From Roseovarius faecimaris (GTDB lineage: Bacteria > Pseudomonadota > Alphaproteobacteria > Rhodobacterales > Rhodobacteraceae): DNA of 64,000 nt. Location: assembly GCF_009762325.1 (NCBI RefSeq), contig NZ_CP034348.1:2362501-2426500 (forward strand). The letters run 5' to 3'. Below are positions 1 through 7,861 of this stretch, one piece after another. A program made the translations under genes and the position numbers. Position 1 is the first letter of the stretch. Every line of letters begins with the position of its first letter. The notes under the pieces are model-generated. The model was not told the DNA's origin. It made no database searches and worked only from the letters and a program-made list of their open reading frames with translations.

Positions 1-1
1 A

Positions 2-88
2 AAACGCCATGTCCTGCTGTTTTTGATCGTCCTGATGCTGTCATCGGGGCTGATGTATCTCGATATGGCCCTGCGCTTCCGCCCCTGA
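2..88 (+). CDS. C-terminal end of an unidentified membrane protein gene (partial)
   Basis: Only the last 28 codons are inside the window, ending in TGA at 86-88. The translated tail contains a hydrophobic stretch (LLFLIVLMLSSGLMYL) followed by a short basic end (ALRFRP), so it is likely a C-terminal membrane span with a cytoplasmic tail. The frame is inferred from the stop and the hydrophobicity; nothing more of the protein is visible and I do not recognise the family. Confidence 0.45.
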   Translation, partial: KRHVLLFLIVLMLSSGLMYLDMALRFRP

Positions 89-102
89 GCGCAGTTTTTT
101 TA

Positions 103-140
103 CCTCGGCTGCATTTTTTGGGTTGCAGGACGGGCCGAGG
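103..140 (+). terminator. Possible terminator-like hairpin between the upstream gene and tRNA-Gly
   Basis: Inverted repeat CCTCGGC (103-109) and GCCGAGG (134-140), with an inner CTGCA/TGCAG pairing (109-113 with 124-128). There is no clear T run after it, so it could also be a structured leader in front of the tRNA. Position between a stop codon and a tRNA fits a transcription boundary. Confidence 0.3.
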
Positions 141-167
141 TTCAATATCTCCACGCTACCCAAGGAA

Positions 168-242
168 GCGGGTGTAGCTCAGGGGTAGAGCGTTACCTTG
201 CCAAGGTAAATGTCGTGAGTTCGAATCTCATCACCCGCTCCA
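168..242 (+). tRNA. tRNA-Gly (GCC anticodon)
   Basis: A complete cloverleaf can be drawn: acceptor GCGGGTG (168-174) pairs with CACCCGC (232-238); the anticodon arm TTACC/GGTAA encloses loop TTGCCAA with anticodon GCC at 200-202; the T arm GTGAG-TTCGAAT-CTCAT is canonical; the discriminator T is followed by an encoded CCA (240-242). It decodes GGC/GGU glycine codons. It is a lone tRNA just upstream of hisB. Confidence 0.95.
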
Positions 243-377
243 AAATTCTCTTTTCTCTTCCTGTCCCCAATCAGACGCAGTCCGGTCAGATCCTGTGATC
301 CGGCGCAAGGATTGCCTTGGAACACCGCCAGCATGGGCCTATAAGCGCCTTCGAATGACGGCATAAGGACACCCTCC

Positions 378-965
378 ATGCGCAATGCGAAGGTCACGCG
401 GACGACCGCCGAAACCAAGATTTCGGTCGAGATCAACCTCGACGGCACCGGCCAGTATGACATGGCCACCGGCATCGGGTTTTTCGATCATATGCTGGAT
501 CAACTGGCCCGGCATTCGCTGATCGACATGACCATCCGCTGCGAGGGTGACACGCATATCGACGATCACCACTCGGTCGAGGATGTGGGCATCGCCCTCG
601 GGCAGGCTCTGACGCAGGCCGTGGGCGTCAAGAAGGGCATCAATCGCTATGGCAGCTGCCTTCTGCCGATGGATGACGCGCTGGTGCGCGCTGCACTCGA
701 CCTCTCGGGTCGGCCCTATCTGGTGTGGCATGTCGACATGCCCACGGCACAGATCAAAACCTTCGACACCGAACTGGTGCGCGAGTTCTTCCAGGCGCTG
801 AGCACCCATGGCGGGATCACCCTGCATGTGGATGCGCTGCACGGGATCAACAGCCACCACATCGCCGAAGCGGCCTTCAAGGCCGTGGCGCGCGCGCTCC
901 GGCAGGCGGTCGAGGTCGATCCGCGCAAGGCCGATGCGATCCCGTCGACCAAAGGCACGCTGTAA
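378..965 (+). CDS. hisB: Imidazoleglycerol-phosphate dehydratase
   Basis: 195 residues, the usual size of a monofunctional bacterial HisB (no phosphatase domain). It removes water from imidazole glycerol phosphate to give imidazole acetol phosphate, the sixth step of histidine synthesis. The manganese-binding histidine motifs are visible: [23 protein letters not shown], and near the C terminus [15 protein letters not shown]. The ATG at 378 has an AAGGA-type ribosome site about 13 bases upstream. Only 5 bases separate its stop from hisH, so the two are almost certainly cotranscribed. Other his genes lie further right (hisA, hisF, hisE); hisI, hisG, hisC and hisD are not in the window. Confidence 0.97.
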   Translation: MRNAKVTRTTAETKISVEINLDGTGQYDMATGIGFFDHMLDQLARHSLIDMTIRCEGDTHIDDHHSVEDVGIALGQALTQAVGVKKGINRYGSCLLPMDDALVRAALDLSGRPYLVWHVDMPTAQIKTFDTELVREFFQALSTHGGITLHVDALHGINSHHIAEAAFKAVARALRQAVEVDPRKADAIPSTKGTL

Positions 966-970
966 CGCCC

Positions 971-1609
971 ATGAGCACGGTTATCGTCGATTACGAAAGC
1001 GGCAACCTGCATTCGGCCGAAAAGGCGTTTCAGCGGATGGCCGCGGAAACGGGCGCAGGTGTCGTGACGGTCACATCGGACCCGGAGGTCATCCGCCGGG
1101 CGGACCGGATCGTGCTTCCCGGTGACGGGGCCTTTCCGGCCTGTCGGCAGGCCCTTTTCGATCATCGGGGCGTGTTCGAGGCGATCGAGGATGTGGTCAC
1201 ACAGGGCGGCAAACCTTTCATGGGGATCTGCATCGGCATGCAGATGATGGCCACCCGCGGGCTGGAATATGAAGAAACGCCCGGCTTTGACTGGATCGGT
1301 GGCTCGGTCGAACCCATCGCCCCCGCAGATCACAGCTTGAAAGTGCCCCATATGGGCTGGAACGACCTGGTGCTGGACGCCGATCATCCGCTCTTTGACG
1401 GGATTGCCACCGGAAAACACGCCTATTTCGTGCATTCCTATCACTTCCGGGTGGCCGATCCGGCGCATCTGCTGGCGCATGTGGAATATGGCGGGCAGGT
1501 CACGGCTGTGGTCGGGCGCGACAACCTTGTCGGCACGCAGTTTCACCCCGAAAAAAGCCAGGAGACCGGCCTGCGCATGATTGCCAATTTCCTGCGCTGG
1601 CGCCCGTGA
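971..1609 (+). CDS. hisH: Imidazole glycerol phosphate synthase, glutamine amidotransferase subunit
   Basis: 212 residues from the ATG at 971. Class I glutamine amidotransferase: the nucleophile is Cys87 in the elbow GICIGMQMM and the His/Glu of the triad are in TQFHPEKSQ near the C terminus. It releases ammonia from glutamine and channels it to HisF (4301-5065), which makes IGP and AICAR from PRFAR. A longer reading upstream in the same frame exists, but it overlaps hisB and lacks homologous sequence, so the short form starting MSTVIVDYESGN is chosen. It follows hisB by 5 bases. Confidence 0.96.
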   Translation: MSTVIVDYESGNLHSAEKAFQRMAAETGAGVVTVTSDPEVIRRADRIVLPGDGAFPACRQALFDHRGVFEAIEDVVTQGGKPFMGICIGMQMMATRGLEYEETPGFDWIGGSVEPIAPADHSLKVPHMGWNDLVLDADHPLFDGIATGKHAYFVHSYHFRVADPAHLLAHVEYGGQVTAVVGRDNLVGTQFHPEKSQETGLRMIANFLRWRP

Positions 1610-1615
1610 TCCGCG

Positions 1616-2005
1616 TTACTTGACGCGCTTCCAGGTCTGGCTCTGGCAGATCGGTCCCTTGCACCCGCCCACGGTCAACTGATTGCCGCTGAGCTTCATC
1701 TCGGCATCATATTCAGTGTTATAGGCCGGCACCAAAGCGCGCCCCTGATACGCCCCGCCTCCTGTCGGCGTGACACCCCAGAAAATCATCCGCCCCACAT
1801 TCTTATGGCTGATCTCCTGCCCGGCAGGGCTGAAGACCTTGACGATCTTGCCGCACAGCGCGCTCGCGCATTTCTGAATGCTGACATGGGCCACCTGGCC
1901 CTTCCTGTCGGCCTCGGTGAGCCAGAGCCCGAGCGCCGGCTCGGAAAACGCTGGCGCTGCAAAAAGGGAAAGTCCCAGAACACCTGCCATCATGACACGC
2001 ATCAT
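1616..2005 (-). CDS. DUF2147 family secreted protein (copy 1)
   Basis: 129 residues. The start at 2005 is preceded by AAGGAT at a good distance and gives a clean signal peptide (MMRVMMAGVLGLSLFAAPAF, then SEPALG). The mature part has the DUF2147 pattern: GLWLTE near the start, a paired-cysteine segment (CASALCGKI), a GGGAYQGR glycine turn, and a C-terminal CKGPICQSQTWKRVK. Function of the family is unknown; it is periplasmic. It is a diverged paralogue of the gene immediately upstream (2150-2542), with matching cysteines and the same ending, so the pair looks like a tandem duplication placed against the his genes. Confidence 0.85.
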   Translation of the reverse strand: MMRVMMAGVLGLSLFAAPAFSEPALGLWLTEADRKGQVAHVSIQKCASALCGKIVKVFSPAGQEISHKNVGRMIFWGVTPTGGGAYQGRALVPAYNTEYDAEMKLSGNQLTVGGCKGPICQSQTWKRVK

Positions 2006-2149
2006 GGTGATCCTTCGAAAAATGCCCCTGATTGGCCGGGGCCGAACCGCCGCCGGGCGACACACGCCAAGCGAGCAATATGTAATGCAAAACCCGCGCT
2101 CCGTCCAGTGACGACGCGCGGGTCTCGGCAAAAGATAGCTTATGATTTG

Positions 2150-2542
2150 TTACTTCACGCGGGTCCAGGTCTGACTGCGGCAGAAGCCCAGGACGCAACC
2201 CGACACCTCAAGCGAGTTGCCGTTCAGCGACATCTTTGAGTTGTAGGTCTTGTCGCGATCCGGTGCCCAGATCTTGCCACCTGAATAGGCGCCGCCACCG
2301 TCGACGTTCATGTTCCAGATCATCTTCTTGCCGATATTCGGGCTGTCGATGGTCTTGCCTGCGCTGTCAAAACCCTTGCCCAGCGTGCCGCAGATCTGGC
2401 TGCCGCATGTGGAGATTTCCACATGCGCATAGTTCCCGTCATCGCCGGGCTGGGTTTTCCAGGTGCCCGTGACCGGATCGGCCAGGGCGGCGCCGGCACT
2501 GAGCGCGAAGGCGGCGATAGCAACTGTCATACTCTTCATCAT
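2150..2542 (-). CDS. DUF2147 family secreted protein (copy 2)
   Basis: 130 residues with a typical Sec signal peptide (MMKSMTVAIAAFALSAGAAL, cut before DPVTG). The mature domain shows TGTWKTQ, STCGSQICGTL, GGGAYSGGKIW and a C-terminal CRSQTWTRVK, matching copy 1 at 1616-2005 in order and spacing. GGAGATCAT precedes the start. Members of this family are small beta-rich periplasmic proteins of unknown role. It is read away from hisA, whose start lies 135 bases to the right, so the interval 2543-2676 should hold both promoters. Confidence 0.87.
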   Translation of the reverse strand: MMKSMTVAIAAFALSAGAALADPVTGTWKTQPGDDGNYAHVEISTCGSQICGTLGKGFDSAGKTIDSPNIGKKMIWNMNVDGGGAYSGGKIWAPDRDKTYNSKMSLNGNSLEVSGCVLGFCRSQTWTRVK

Positions 2543-2676
2543 GATCTCCTCCCTGAGAATTGAGCGCAGTTTTGGCGATGGCGGACAACGGGATCAAGTC
2601 TGACGTTGGGTCGCGTTGCAATTCGCGCGATCCCGTGCCAAACGGCGCCAAGCCTCATCCAAAAGGACCAAAGCCG

Positions 2677-3399
2677 ATGATCCTCTACCCTGCGATTGAC
2701 CTCAAGGATGGCCAGGCCGTGCGCCTCGTGAAGGGCGAGATGGACCAGGCCACCGTGTTCAATGATGACCCGGCCGCACAGGCCATGGCCTTTGTCGAGG
2801 CAGGGTGCGAATGGCTGCATCTCGTTGATCTCAATGGCGCCTTTGCAGGCGAGCCGGTAAACGCCGCCCCTGTCGAAGCGATCCTGGAACGCACGAAAGT
2901 GCCTGCGCAACTTGGCGGCGGCATTCGTGATATGGCCACGATCGAGCGTTGGCTCTCAAAGGGGCTGGCGCGGGTGATCCTGGGCACTGTGGCTGTGGAA
3001 AACCCCGCTCTCGTGCGCGAGGCGGCCCGTGCCTTTCCCGGCCAGGTGGCCGTGGGCATCGACGCGCGTAACGGGTTCGTGGCCACCAAGGGCTGGGCCG
3101 AGGAAACCGACGTCAACGCCACCGACCTCGCGCGGTCCTTCGAGGACGCGGGCGTAGCGGCAATCATCTATACCGACATCAACCGCGACGGCGCGATGCA
3201 AGGCCCCAACGTGGAGGCCACGGCCGCCCTTGCACAAGCGGTGTCGATCCCGGTGATTGCCAGCGGCGGGGTCAGCTCGCTCGACGATCTGCGGGCGCTG
3301 CGCGATTGCGGCGCGCCGCTGAACGGGGCCATTTCCGGCCGCGCGCTCTATGACGGGGCGATTGACTTGAAAGCGGCGCTGTCGATACTGAAAGCCTGA
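2677..3399 (+). CDS. hisA: ProFAR isomerase (phosphoribosylformimino-5-aminoimidazole carboxamide ribotide isomerase)
   Basis: 240 residues, a beta/alpha barrel of the HisA/HisF family. It opens the ribose of ProFAR to give PRFAR, the substrate of HisF-HisH. Asp8 in [12 protein letters not shown] is the catalytic base and the second catalytic Asp is in [15 protein letters not shown]; phosphate-binding glycines occur in QLGGGIRD and IASGGVSS. The ATG at 2677 follows AAAAGGACC; longer in-frame readings start in non-conserved sequence and are rejected. It shares a transcript at most with the small membrane gene at 3419, 19 bases downstream. Confidence 0.96.
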   Translation: MILYPAIDLKDGQAVRLVKGEMDQATVFNDDPAAQAMAFVEAGCEWLHLVDLNGAFAGEPVNAAPVEAILERTKVPAQLGGGIRDMATIERWLSKGLARVILGTVAVENPALVREAARAFPGQVAVGIDARNGFVATKGWAEETDVNATDLARSFEDAGVAAIIYTDINRDGAMQGPNVEATAALAQAVSIPVIASGGVSSLDDLRALRDCGAPLNGAISGRALYDGAIDLKAALSILKA

Positions 3400-3418
3400 A
3401 CCCAAAGGAGGGACTGGC

Positions 3419-3745
3419 ATGATCGGCAAACTGCTTCTGGCCTTTTTCATCGGCATGCCCGCGGTTGTGATGTTCGTCAAACGCCGCGAGATGCACAGCC
3501 ACTCCGCCCGCGCGATCCTGACCTTTGGCGGCGCGGCGGCGCTGGTCTGCGCCGCGGCCCTCGTTATTCCGCTGATCACTTGCAAGGGCTCGCTTCTCTC
3601 CGGCTACAGCGATTGTGCGGTCGGCAGCGCGCTTATTGCCTCGGCCCAGCCTCTGATCGTTGCGGCGGGCAAGGCCTATATCCTGATCGGCATTCCTCTG
3701 GCGGCTCTGGCCTTCGTGCTGGACCAGATGCACCGCCGCGCTTAG
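3419..3745 (+). CDS. Small membrane protein of unknown function
   Basis: 108 residues with about three hydrophobic spans: residues 2-19 (IGKLLLAFFIGMPAVVMF), about 31-53, and about 72-101. AAAGGAGG sits directly upstream, the strongest ribosome site in this part of the window. A Cys pair (CKGSLLSGYSDC) in the loop between spans 2 and 3 could form a periplasmic disulfide. It sits between hisA and a reversed DUF302 gene, whose stop overlaps its own by 4 bases. I do not recognise a family; inner-membrane location is inferred from composition. Confidence 0.75.
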   Translation: MIGKLLLAFFIGMPAVVMFVKRREMHSHSARAILTFGGAAALVCAAALVIPLITCKGSLLSGYSDCAVGSALIASAQPLIVAAGKAYILIGIPLAALAFVLDQMHRRA

Positions 3746-4197
3746 CCCCCCGCTGCTTTGGCCGTCAGCTTGCCCAAAGCGCCGGTCATCATCTTGATAT
3801 ACTGCGCATCCTCTGAAATCCCGCCCAGATCATCGAGCATGTCCTTGGGATTCTCGTAAGCCAGCCAGACCTGCCCTGCCCCGTCGCGATAGACCAGCAC
3901 CTTGAGCGGCAGGTACAGCCCGGCCAGCGGGTCATCCTGCATGGCCGGTGTGCCAAGCTTGGGGTTCCCGAAAATCAAAAGCTGGGATGGTGCAAGCTCC
4001 AGCCCCGCCTTCATCGCGCCCCCCGCATGATCCACCCGGGCAAAGACGGTGGCCCCCGCCCCTTCGACGGCAGCCTGCAGCGCGTCCATCGTGCTGGCCA
4101 CATCGCCCGAGGCCTGCACTTTGACGATGTCGTCGCTCATCGCCAGGGCCGGTGCGGCCAGAAGCGAGAGCGCTGCCGCCCATGCAAATCGTTTCAT
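3742..4197 (-). CDS. DUF302 domain-containing exported protein
   Basis: 151 residues from the ATG at 4197, which has AGGAG upstream and yields a clear signal peptide (MKRFAWAAALSLLAAPALAM). The mature region matches DUF302: TMDALQAAVEGAGATVFARVDHAGGA, then LLIFGNPKLGTPAMQDDP, then LPLKVLVYRD and VWLAYENP. Related proteins are periplasmic or membrane-tethered and of unknown biochemical role. A longer reading reaches 4320 but would overlap the hisF start and lacks a ribosome site. It converges with the 3419-3745 gene. Confidence 0.9.
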   Translation of the reverse strand: MKRFAWAAALSLLAAPALAMSDDIVKVQASGDVASTMDALQAAVEGAGATVFARVDHAGGAMKAGLELAPSQLLIFGNPKLGTPAMQDDPLAGLYLPLKVLVYRDGAGQVWLAYENPKDMLDDLGGISEDAQYIKMMTGALGKLTAKAAGG

Positions 4198-4300
4198 GCT
4201 GAAAATCTCCTGTTGGTTCAGTTTGTTTGCCTCACATCCTCTGGTATGTCGCGGCATTTGCACATAAACAATCGCGTGACTGAATGCAGAGGGCAGTTTC

Positions 4301-5065
4301 ATGCTCAAAACCCGGATCATTCCCTGCCTGGACGTGGCCGATGGGCGCGTGGTGAAGGGTGTGAACTTCGTTGATCTTGTCGATGCGGGCGATCCGGTGG
4401 AATCCGCCCGCGCCTATGATGCGGCGGGGGCGGATGAGCTTTGTTTCCTCGACATTCACGCAACCCATGAAAACCGGGGCACGATGTTTGACGTGGTGCA
4501 GCGCACTGCCGAGCAATGCTATATCCCGCTGACCGTGGGCGGCGGGGTACGCAGCGCGGCGGATGTGCGCGCGCTTTTGCTGGCCGGGGCCGACAAGGTC
4601 AGTTTCAACTCGGCCGCCGTGGCCAACCCGGATGTGGTGCGCGAGGCGGCGGACCAGTTCGGCAGCCAGTGCATTGTCGTGGCCATCGACGCCAAGACCG
4701 TAAGCCCCGGCAAGTGGGAGATATTTACCCATGGCGGGCGCAAACCCACGGGCATCGACGCAGTGGAGTTCGCCAAGCTGGTCGAGGAAAAGGGCGCGGG
4801 CGAGATTTTGCTGACCAGCATGGACCGGGACGGGACCAAGCAGGGCTTCAACCTGCCGCTGACCCGCGCGATCAGCGACGCGGTCAGCATCCCGGTGATT
4901 GCCTCTGGCGGCGTTGGCACGCTGGATCATCTGGTCGAAGGCGTCACCAAAGGCGGGGCAAGCGCGGTTCTTGCGGCGTCGATCTTTCATTTTGGCACCT
5001 TCACGATACATGAGGCCAAAGAGCATATGGCAAAGGCCGGTATCCCGGTGAGGATGGACGCATGA
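4301..5065 (+). CDS. hisF: Imidazole glycerol phosphate synthase, cyclase subunit
   Basis: 254 residues, the normal HisF length. It uses ammonia delivered by HisH (971-1609) to cyclise PRFAR into IGP, releasing AICAR to purine synthesis. Catalytic Asp11 is in [16 protein letters not shown] and the second catalytic Asp is in [12 protein letters not shown]; phosphate-binding loops VGGGVRS and IASGGVG are present. Its stop overlaps the start of hisE (ATGA at 5062), showing translational coupling in hisF-hisE. Confidence 0.97.
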   Translation: MLKTRIIPCLDVADGRVVKGVNFVDLVDAGDPVESARAYDAAGADELCFLDIHATHENRGTMFDVVQRTAEQCYIPLTVGGGVRSAADVRALLLAGADKVSFNSAAVANPDVVREAADQFGSQCIVVAIDAKTVSPGKWEIFTHGGRKPTGIDAVEFAKLVEEKGAGEILLTSMDRDGTKQGFNLPLTRAISDAVSIPVIASGGVGTLDHLVEGVTKGGASAVLAASIFHFGTFTIHEAKEHMAKAGIPVRMDA

Positions 5066-5373
5066 CTTTGGACGAGCTGTCGCAGATCGTGGAGGCGCGC
5101 GCCAAGGCGGATCCCGGCGAAAGCTGGACCGCCAAACTGCTTGCGCAAGGGCCTGAAAAGGCAGCGGAGAAATTTGGCGAAGAGGCGGTGGAAGCGATCA
5201 TCGAAGCGGTAAAAGGTGACCGCGCGCGGCTGACGGCAGAAGCGGCAGATGTGCTGTTTCACCTGCTGGTGATGCTCCGGTCGCGAGATGTGCCGCTGTC
5301 GGACGTGATGGACGAACTTGCGCGCCGTCAGGGCCAATCAGGAATTGAGGAAAAGGCGGCGAGGACGAAATGA
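5062..5373 (+). CDS. hisE: Phosphoribosyl-ATP pyrophosphatase
   Basis: 103 residues of the MazG-like all-helical pyrophosphatase family. It hydrolyses PR-ATP to PR-AMP, the second step of histidine synthesis. The metal-binding pattern is [18 protein letters not shown] followed by [14 protein letters not shown], typical of HisE. It is a stand-alone enzyme; no HisI domain is attached. It overlaps hisF at its start and the Dabb-family gene at its end (both ATGA overlaps), so the three form a tightly coupled unit. Confidence 0.96.
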   Translation: MTLDELSQIVEARAKADPGESWTAKLLAQGPEKAAEKFGEEAVEAIIEAVKGDRARLTAEAADVLFHLLVMLRSRDVPLSDVMDELARRQGQSGIEEKAARTK

Positions 5374-5663
5374 TCCGGCATATCGTGTTTTTCAGCGCCA
5401 AGCGCGATGAGGAGATCGAGGCGATTCGAGAGGGGCTCACCATGCTGCGCGACATCCCTCATTCGCAGCATTTCGAAGTCGGGCGCAACCTGCGCAGCGA
5501 CCAGATTACAGGCACCCCGGTGGATGTGATCGTCTATGCGGAGTTTGCGGACGAAGCCGCGCTGGAGGCTTACAAGGCGCATCCGATCTACGAGGCCTGC
5601 ATCGCCAAGGTGCGACCGCTGCGAGACGTGCGGATCGCCGCGGATTTCGAAGCAGACAGCTAA
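5370..5663 (+). CDS. Dabb (stress-responsive A/B barrel) family protein
   Basis: 97 residues beginning [13 protein letters not shown], with the Dabb-type spacing: a first strand with conserved His, a long helix (EEIEAIREGLTML), then VDVIVYAEFADEAALEAYKAHPIY. Dabb domains are ferredoxin-like dimers with varied or unknown functions. Translation is coupled to hisE by an ATGA overlap at 5370, so it is probably made with the histidine enzymes although no histidine role is known. Confidence 0.88.
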   Translation: MIRHIVFFSAKRDEEIEAIREGLTMLRDIPHSQHFEVGRNLRSDQITGTPVDVIVYAEFADEAALEAYKAHPIYEACIAKVRPLRDVRIAADFEADS

Positions 5664-5694
5664 AGCGCCCCGCCTTTGATGATGCCGGGCTGAT

Positions 5695-5730
5695 GCGGTG
5701 ACACGCCTTCGCAAAGACGTGTGACACCGC
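5695..5730. terminator. Hairpin between convergent genes
   Basis: GCGGTG-ACACG (5695-5705) can pair with CGTGT-GA-CACCGC (5718-5730) with a small bulge. It lies in the 71-base gap between the stops of the Dabb gene and the CoA-binding protein gene, where a bidirectional transcription stop is expected. No T run is present on either strand, so this is tentative. Confidence 0.35.
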
Positions 5731-5734
5731 GCCG

Positions 5735-6208
5735 CTAAAGCCTGGACGAAATCACGCCCGTGTTGAACCCGCCCATGCGCAGCTCTCCGAACAGGCGCTG
5801 GTATTCGATCTTGGGGCACCGGTTCATCACCACCTCGACACCCCGCGCCCGTGCCGTCTCGGCCGCACCTTCATGCCAGACCCCGATCTGCATCCAGATC
5901 GTCTTCAAATCGGGGAACCGCTCCAACGCCGCGTCCACAATGGGCGGCACATGCTCGGGACGACGAAAAATATCGACCATGTCGACATCACCTTCGATGT
6001 CGTCGAGAGACCCCAAGACAGTGGCGCCGAAGGCCTCCTGGCCCGCATGGCCCGGATTGATGGGAATCACGTCAAACCCCTTGAGCGCGAGGTAGCGCGC
6101 GACGTAGTAACTCGGCCGCACATCGTTGAGCGACACGCCCACCACGGCAATCCGCTTGGTGCGTTTGAGGATATCGCGCAGATGCGCGTCTGAGTATGGT
6201 TCGTTCAT
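5735..6208 (-). CDS. CoA-binding domain protein (YccU-like)
   Basis: 157 residues from the ATG at 6208. Rossmann-type CoA-binding domain: an early nucleotide-binding segment (KRIAVVGVSLNDVRPSYYVA), then GFDVIPINPGHAGQE, VDMVDIFRRPEHVPPIVDAA and KTIWMQIGVWHEGAAE, ending with a conserved NRCPKIEYQRLFGEL. This matches the stand-alone succinyl-CoA-synthetase-like CoA-binding proteins found across bacteria, whose role is unclear. The upstream gene on the same strand ends in a strong terminator (6237-6265), so this gene has its own promoter or relies on read-through. Confidence 0.9.
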   Translation of the reverse strand: MNEPYSDAHLRDILKRTKRIAVVGVSLNDVRPSYYVARYLALKGFDVIPINPGHAGQEAFGATVLGSLDDIEGDVDMVDIFRRPEHVPPIVDAALERFPDLKTIWMQIGVWHEGAAETARARGVEVVMNRCPKIEYQRLFGELRMGGFNTGVISSRL

Positions 6209-6236
6209 GACTGCTCTCTTAACGTGGTCTTTCCAC

Positions 6237-6265
6237 AAAAAAAAGCGCCCAGAAAACCTGGGCGC
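6237..6265 (-). terminator. Rho-independent terminator of the zinc-ribbon gene
   Basis: Perfect 8-bp stem GCGCCCAG (6245-6252) / CTGGGCGC (6258-6265) with a 5-base loop. Read on the minus strand it is followed by eight T residues (A run 6237-6244). It is about 175 bases downstream of the stop of the minus-strand gene at 6441-6794. The stretch 6266-6440 holds nothing else I recognise. Confidence 0.85.
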
Positions 6266-6440
6266 CAGTCGCGGAACGAGGGACAGTGAATTGAGACGAG
6301 ATGTTCCAGATCATCGCCTCGTGGACCTCAGATAGGGTCGAAAATCGATTTGAAAAGAGGGTGTCACCTTCCCGTGACTAAAAAGTTAATGGAAAAAGGG
6401 GTTTTGGAAGCGGATTCTTGCCCAAAATCCGGGAAAAGCG

Positions 6441-6794
6441 TCAATCGAACACGTCTTCCACCACATCCCACAACTCTTCCATAAGCTTCCGGCCCCAGCC
6501 GCGCTTGACGATCCGCCTGCTTCTGGATTTTTTCCGTGCCGGGCGCGGCTCGTATTTTTCGGATTTTTTCGGTTTTTGCCGTTTGGTTGTGGCGGCAATC
6601 GCCGGTTTGCTTCGCCCGACCTGCGTCGGGACCCCGATCTTGCGGTCGTCTTCCTGATGCTTCGGCATCATCTTCATCTCGTGCAGCGGCGCACCGCAGG
6701 CCCGGCAGGCAAGCTCGTGGCGCGCGCGGTCCAGCACCAGGGCAGCCCGGGTGCCGCAATAGCAGCAGGTGGCGATCTTTACGTTATGGGGCAT
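6441..6794 (-). CDS. Zinc-ribbon protein with basic C-terminal tail
   Basis: 117 residues. An N-terminal zinc ribbon is formed by two CxxC knuckles, Cys10/Cys13 (TCCYCG) and Cys30/Cys33 (CRACGAP). Residues about 65-102 are very rich in Lys and Arg (TTKRQKPKKSEKYEP, KKSRSRRIVKRG), suggesting nucleic-acid binding. The end is acidic and helical (LMEELWDVVEDVFD). I do not know a named function. It is downstream of rlmB on the same strand with a 61-base gap, so it may be cotranscribed. Confidence 0.8.
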   Translation of the reverse strand: MPHNVKIATCCYCGTRAALVLDRARHELACRACGAPLHEMKMMPKHQEDDRKIGVPTQVGRSKPAIAATTKRQKPKKSEKYEPRPARKKSRSRRIVKRGWGRKLMEELWDVVEDVFD

Positions 6795-6855
6795 GTCACC
6801 TCTGGGCTGGTCGTGTCAGTCGAATAAAGGTAGTCCGCCCACAGGATGCAAGCGC

Positions 6856-7632
6856 CTACCCCCGCGAAGCATATAGGGCAACCGCCGCCGCGTTCGACAC
6901 ATTGAGCGACCCGAACGCGCCCGCAAACTCGATCCTGACCAACGCATCGCAGGTCTCGCGGGTTTTCTGACGCAGGCCCGGACCTTCGGCACCAAGCACC
7001 AGGGCAACAGGCCGGTCGCGGCGCGCATCCAGCACATCCTCGATTGTCTCCGTTGCCTCGCCCGCAAGACCCAGCACCAGATAGCCCATGGATTTCAGCG
7101 CCTCCATTGCCTCGGCCAGATTGCGCACCCGCAGATAGGGCTGACGTTCCAGCGCGCCGCTGGCGGTCTTGGCCAGGGCGCCTGTCTCGGGGGCGGAATG
7201 ATGGCGCGGGGCAATGACGGCGCAGGCCCCGAACACCTCGGCCGAGCGCAGGATCGCCCCCACGTTATGCGGGTCTGTCACACGATCGAGCAGCACCACA
7301 CGGGGCGGACGCTGACCATCGCCAAGGCAGAGCTGCTCGAGCGGCCCCCAGTCAAGCGGTTTAACCTCCAGCGCAGCCCCCTGATGCACCGATTGCGGAT
7401 CAATCGGCGCCGGGAATTTGCGCGGATCGGCCATTTCCGGCGTCATGTCCGCCCCGGCAATCGCATCGCCAAGCTTGTCGGCGGCATTCTTGGTGACGAT
7501 CAGGCGCAGCTTCTCGCGCCTGGGATTCTGCAACGCATCGCGCACCGCATGCAGGCCGAAGAGCCAGACGGTCTCGGCCGCGGCCGCGCGTTTGGCCTGT
7601 TCCTTGTCGATCACCCAGCGGGGTTTTTTCAT
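6856..7632 (-). CDS. rlmB: 23S rRNA (guanosine-2'-O)-methyltransferase, SpoU/RlmB type
   Basis: 258 residues from the ATG at 7632 (GAGG 7 bases upstream); a TTG 15 bases earlier is an alternative start. The N-terminal part (WLFGLHAVRDALQNPRR) is the L30e-like substrate-binding domain; the C-terminal SPOUT domain shows motif 1 (DPHNVGAILRSAEVFGA), motif 2 (ALVLGAEGPGLR) and motif 3 (FGSLNVSNAAAVALY). RlmB methylates the ribose of G2251 in the peptidyl-transferase centre of 23S rRNA using S-adenosylmethionine; other SpoU enzymes modify tRNA, but the length and N-terminal domain favour RlmB. Confidence 0.93.
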   Translation of the reverse strand: MKKPRWVIDKEQAKRAAAAETVWLFGLHAVRDALQNPRREKLRLIVTKNAADKLGDAIAGADMTPEMADPRKFPAPIDPQSVHQGAALEVKPLDWGPLEQLCLGDGQRPPRVVLLDRVTDPHNVGAILRSAEVFGACAVIAPRHHSAPETGALAKTASGALERQPYLRVRNLAEAMEALKSMGYLVLGLAGEATETIEDVLDARRDRPVALVLGAEGPGLRQKTRETCDALVRIEFAGAFGSLNVSNAAAVALYASRG

Positions 7633-7767
7633 GGCTGCCTCGCCCAAAACATAGAGCGCCGGACAATGCGGCGCGCCTCGCCCGGTTGCAAGGTATTTTC
7701 GCCTTGACGGGTGGCATGGGCGCTTGTAATCAGCGCCTCACTGTCCGGCCAGCGCGCCGGGCTCAGT

Positions 7768-7851
7768 GGGCGACAGGCCGCAAGGTGTGGCAGGGGACTG
7801 TAACTCCCTCGCGGAGACGCACGCTAGGTTCGATTCCTAGGTCGCCCACCA
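7768..7851 (+). tRNA. tRNA-Tyr (GTA anticodon)
   Basis: Class II tRNA with long variable arm. Acceptor GGGCGAC (7768-7774) pairs with GTCGCCC (7841-7847); D arm GCC/GGC; anticodon loop CTGTAAC with GTA at 7800-7802; variable arm CGCGGAGACGCACG; T arm CTAGG-TTCGATT-CCTAG; A discriminator and encoded CCA to 7851. It lies between two minus-strand genes and is read opposite to them. Confidence 0.95.
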
Positions 7852-7861
7852 CTTCTCCACC

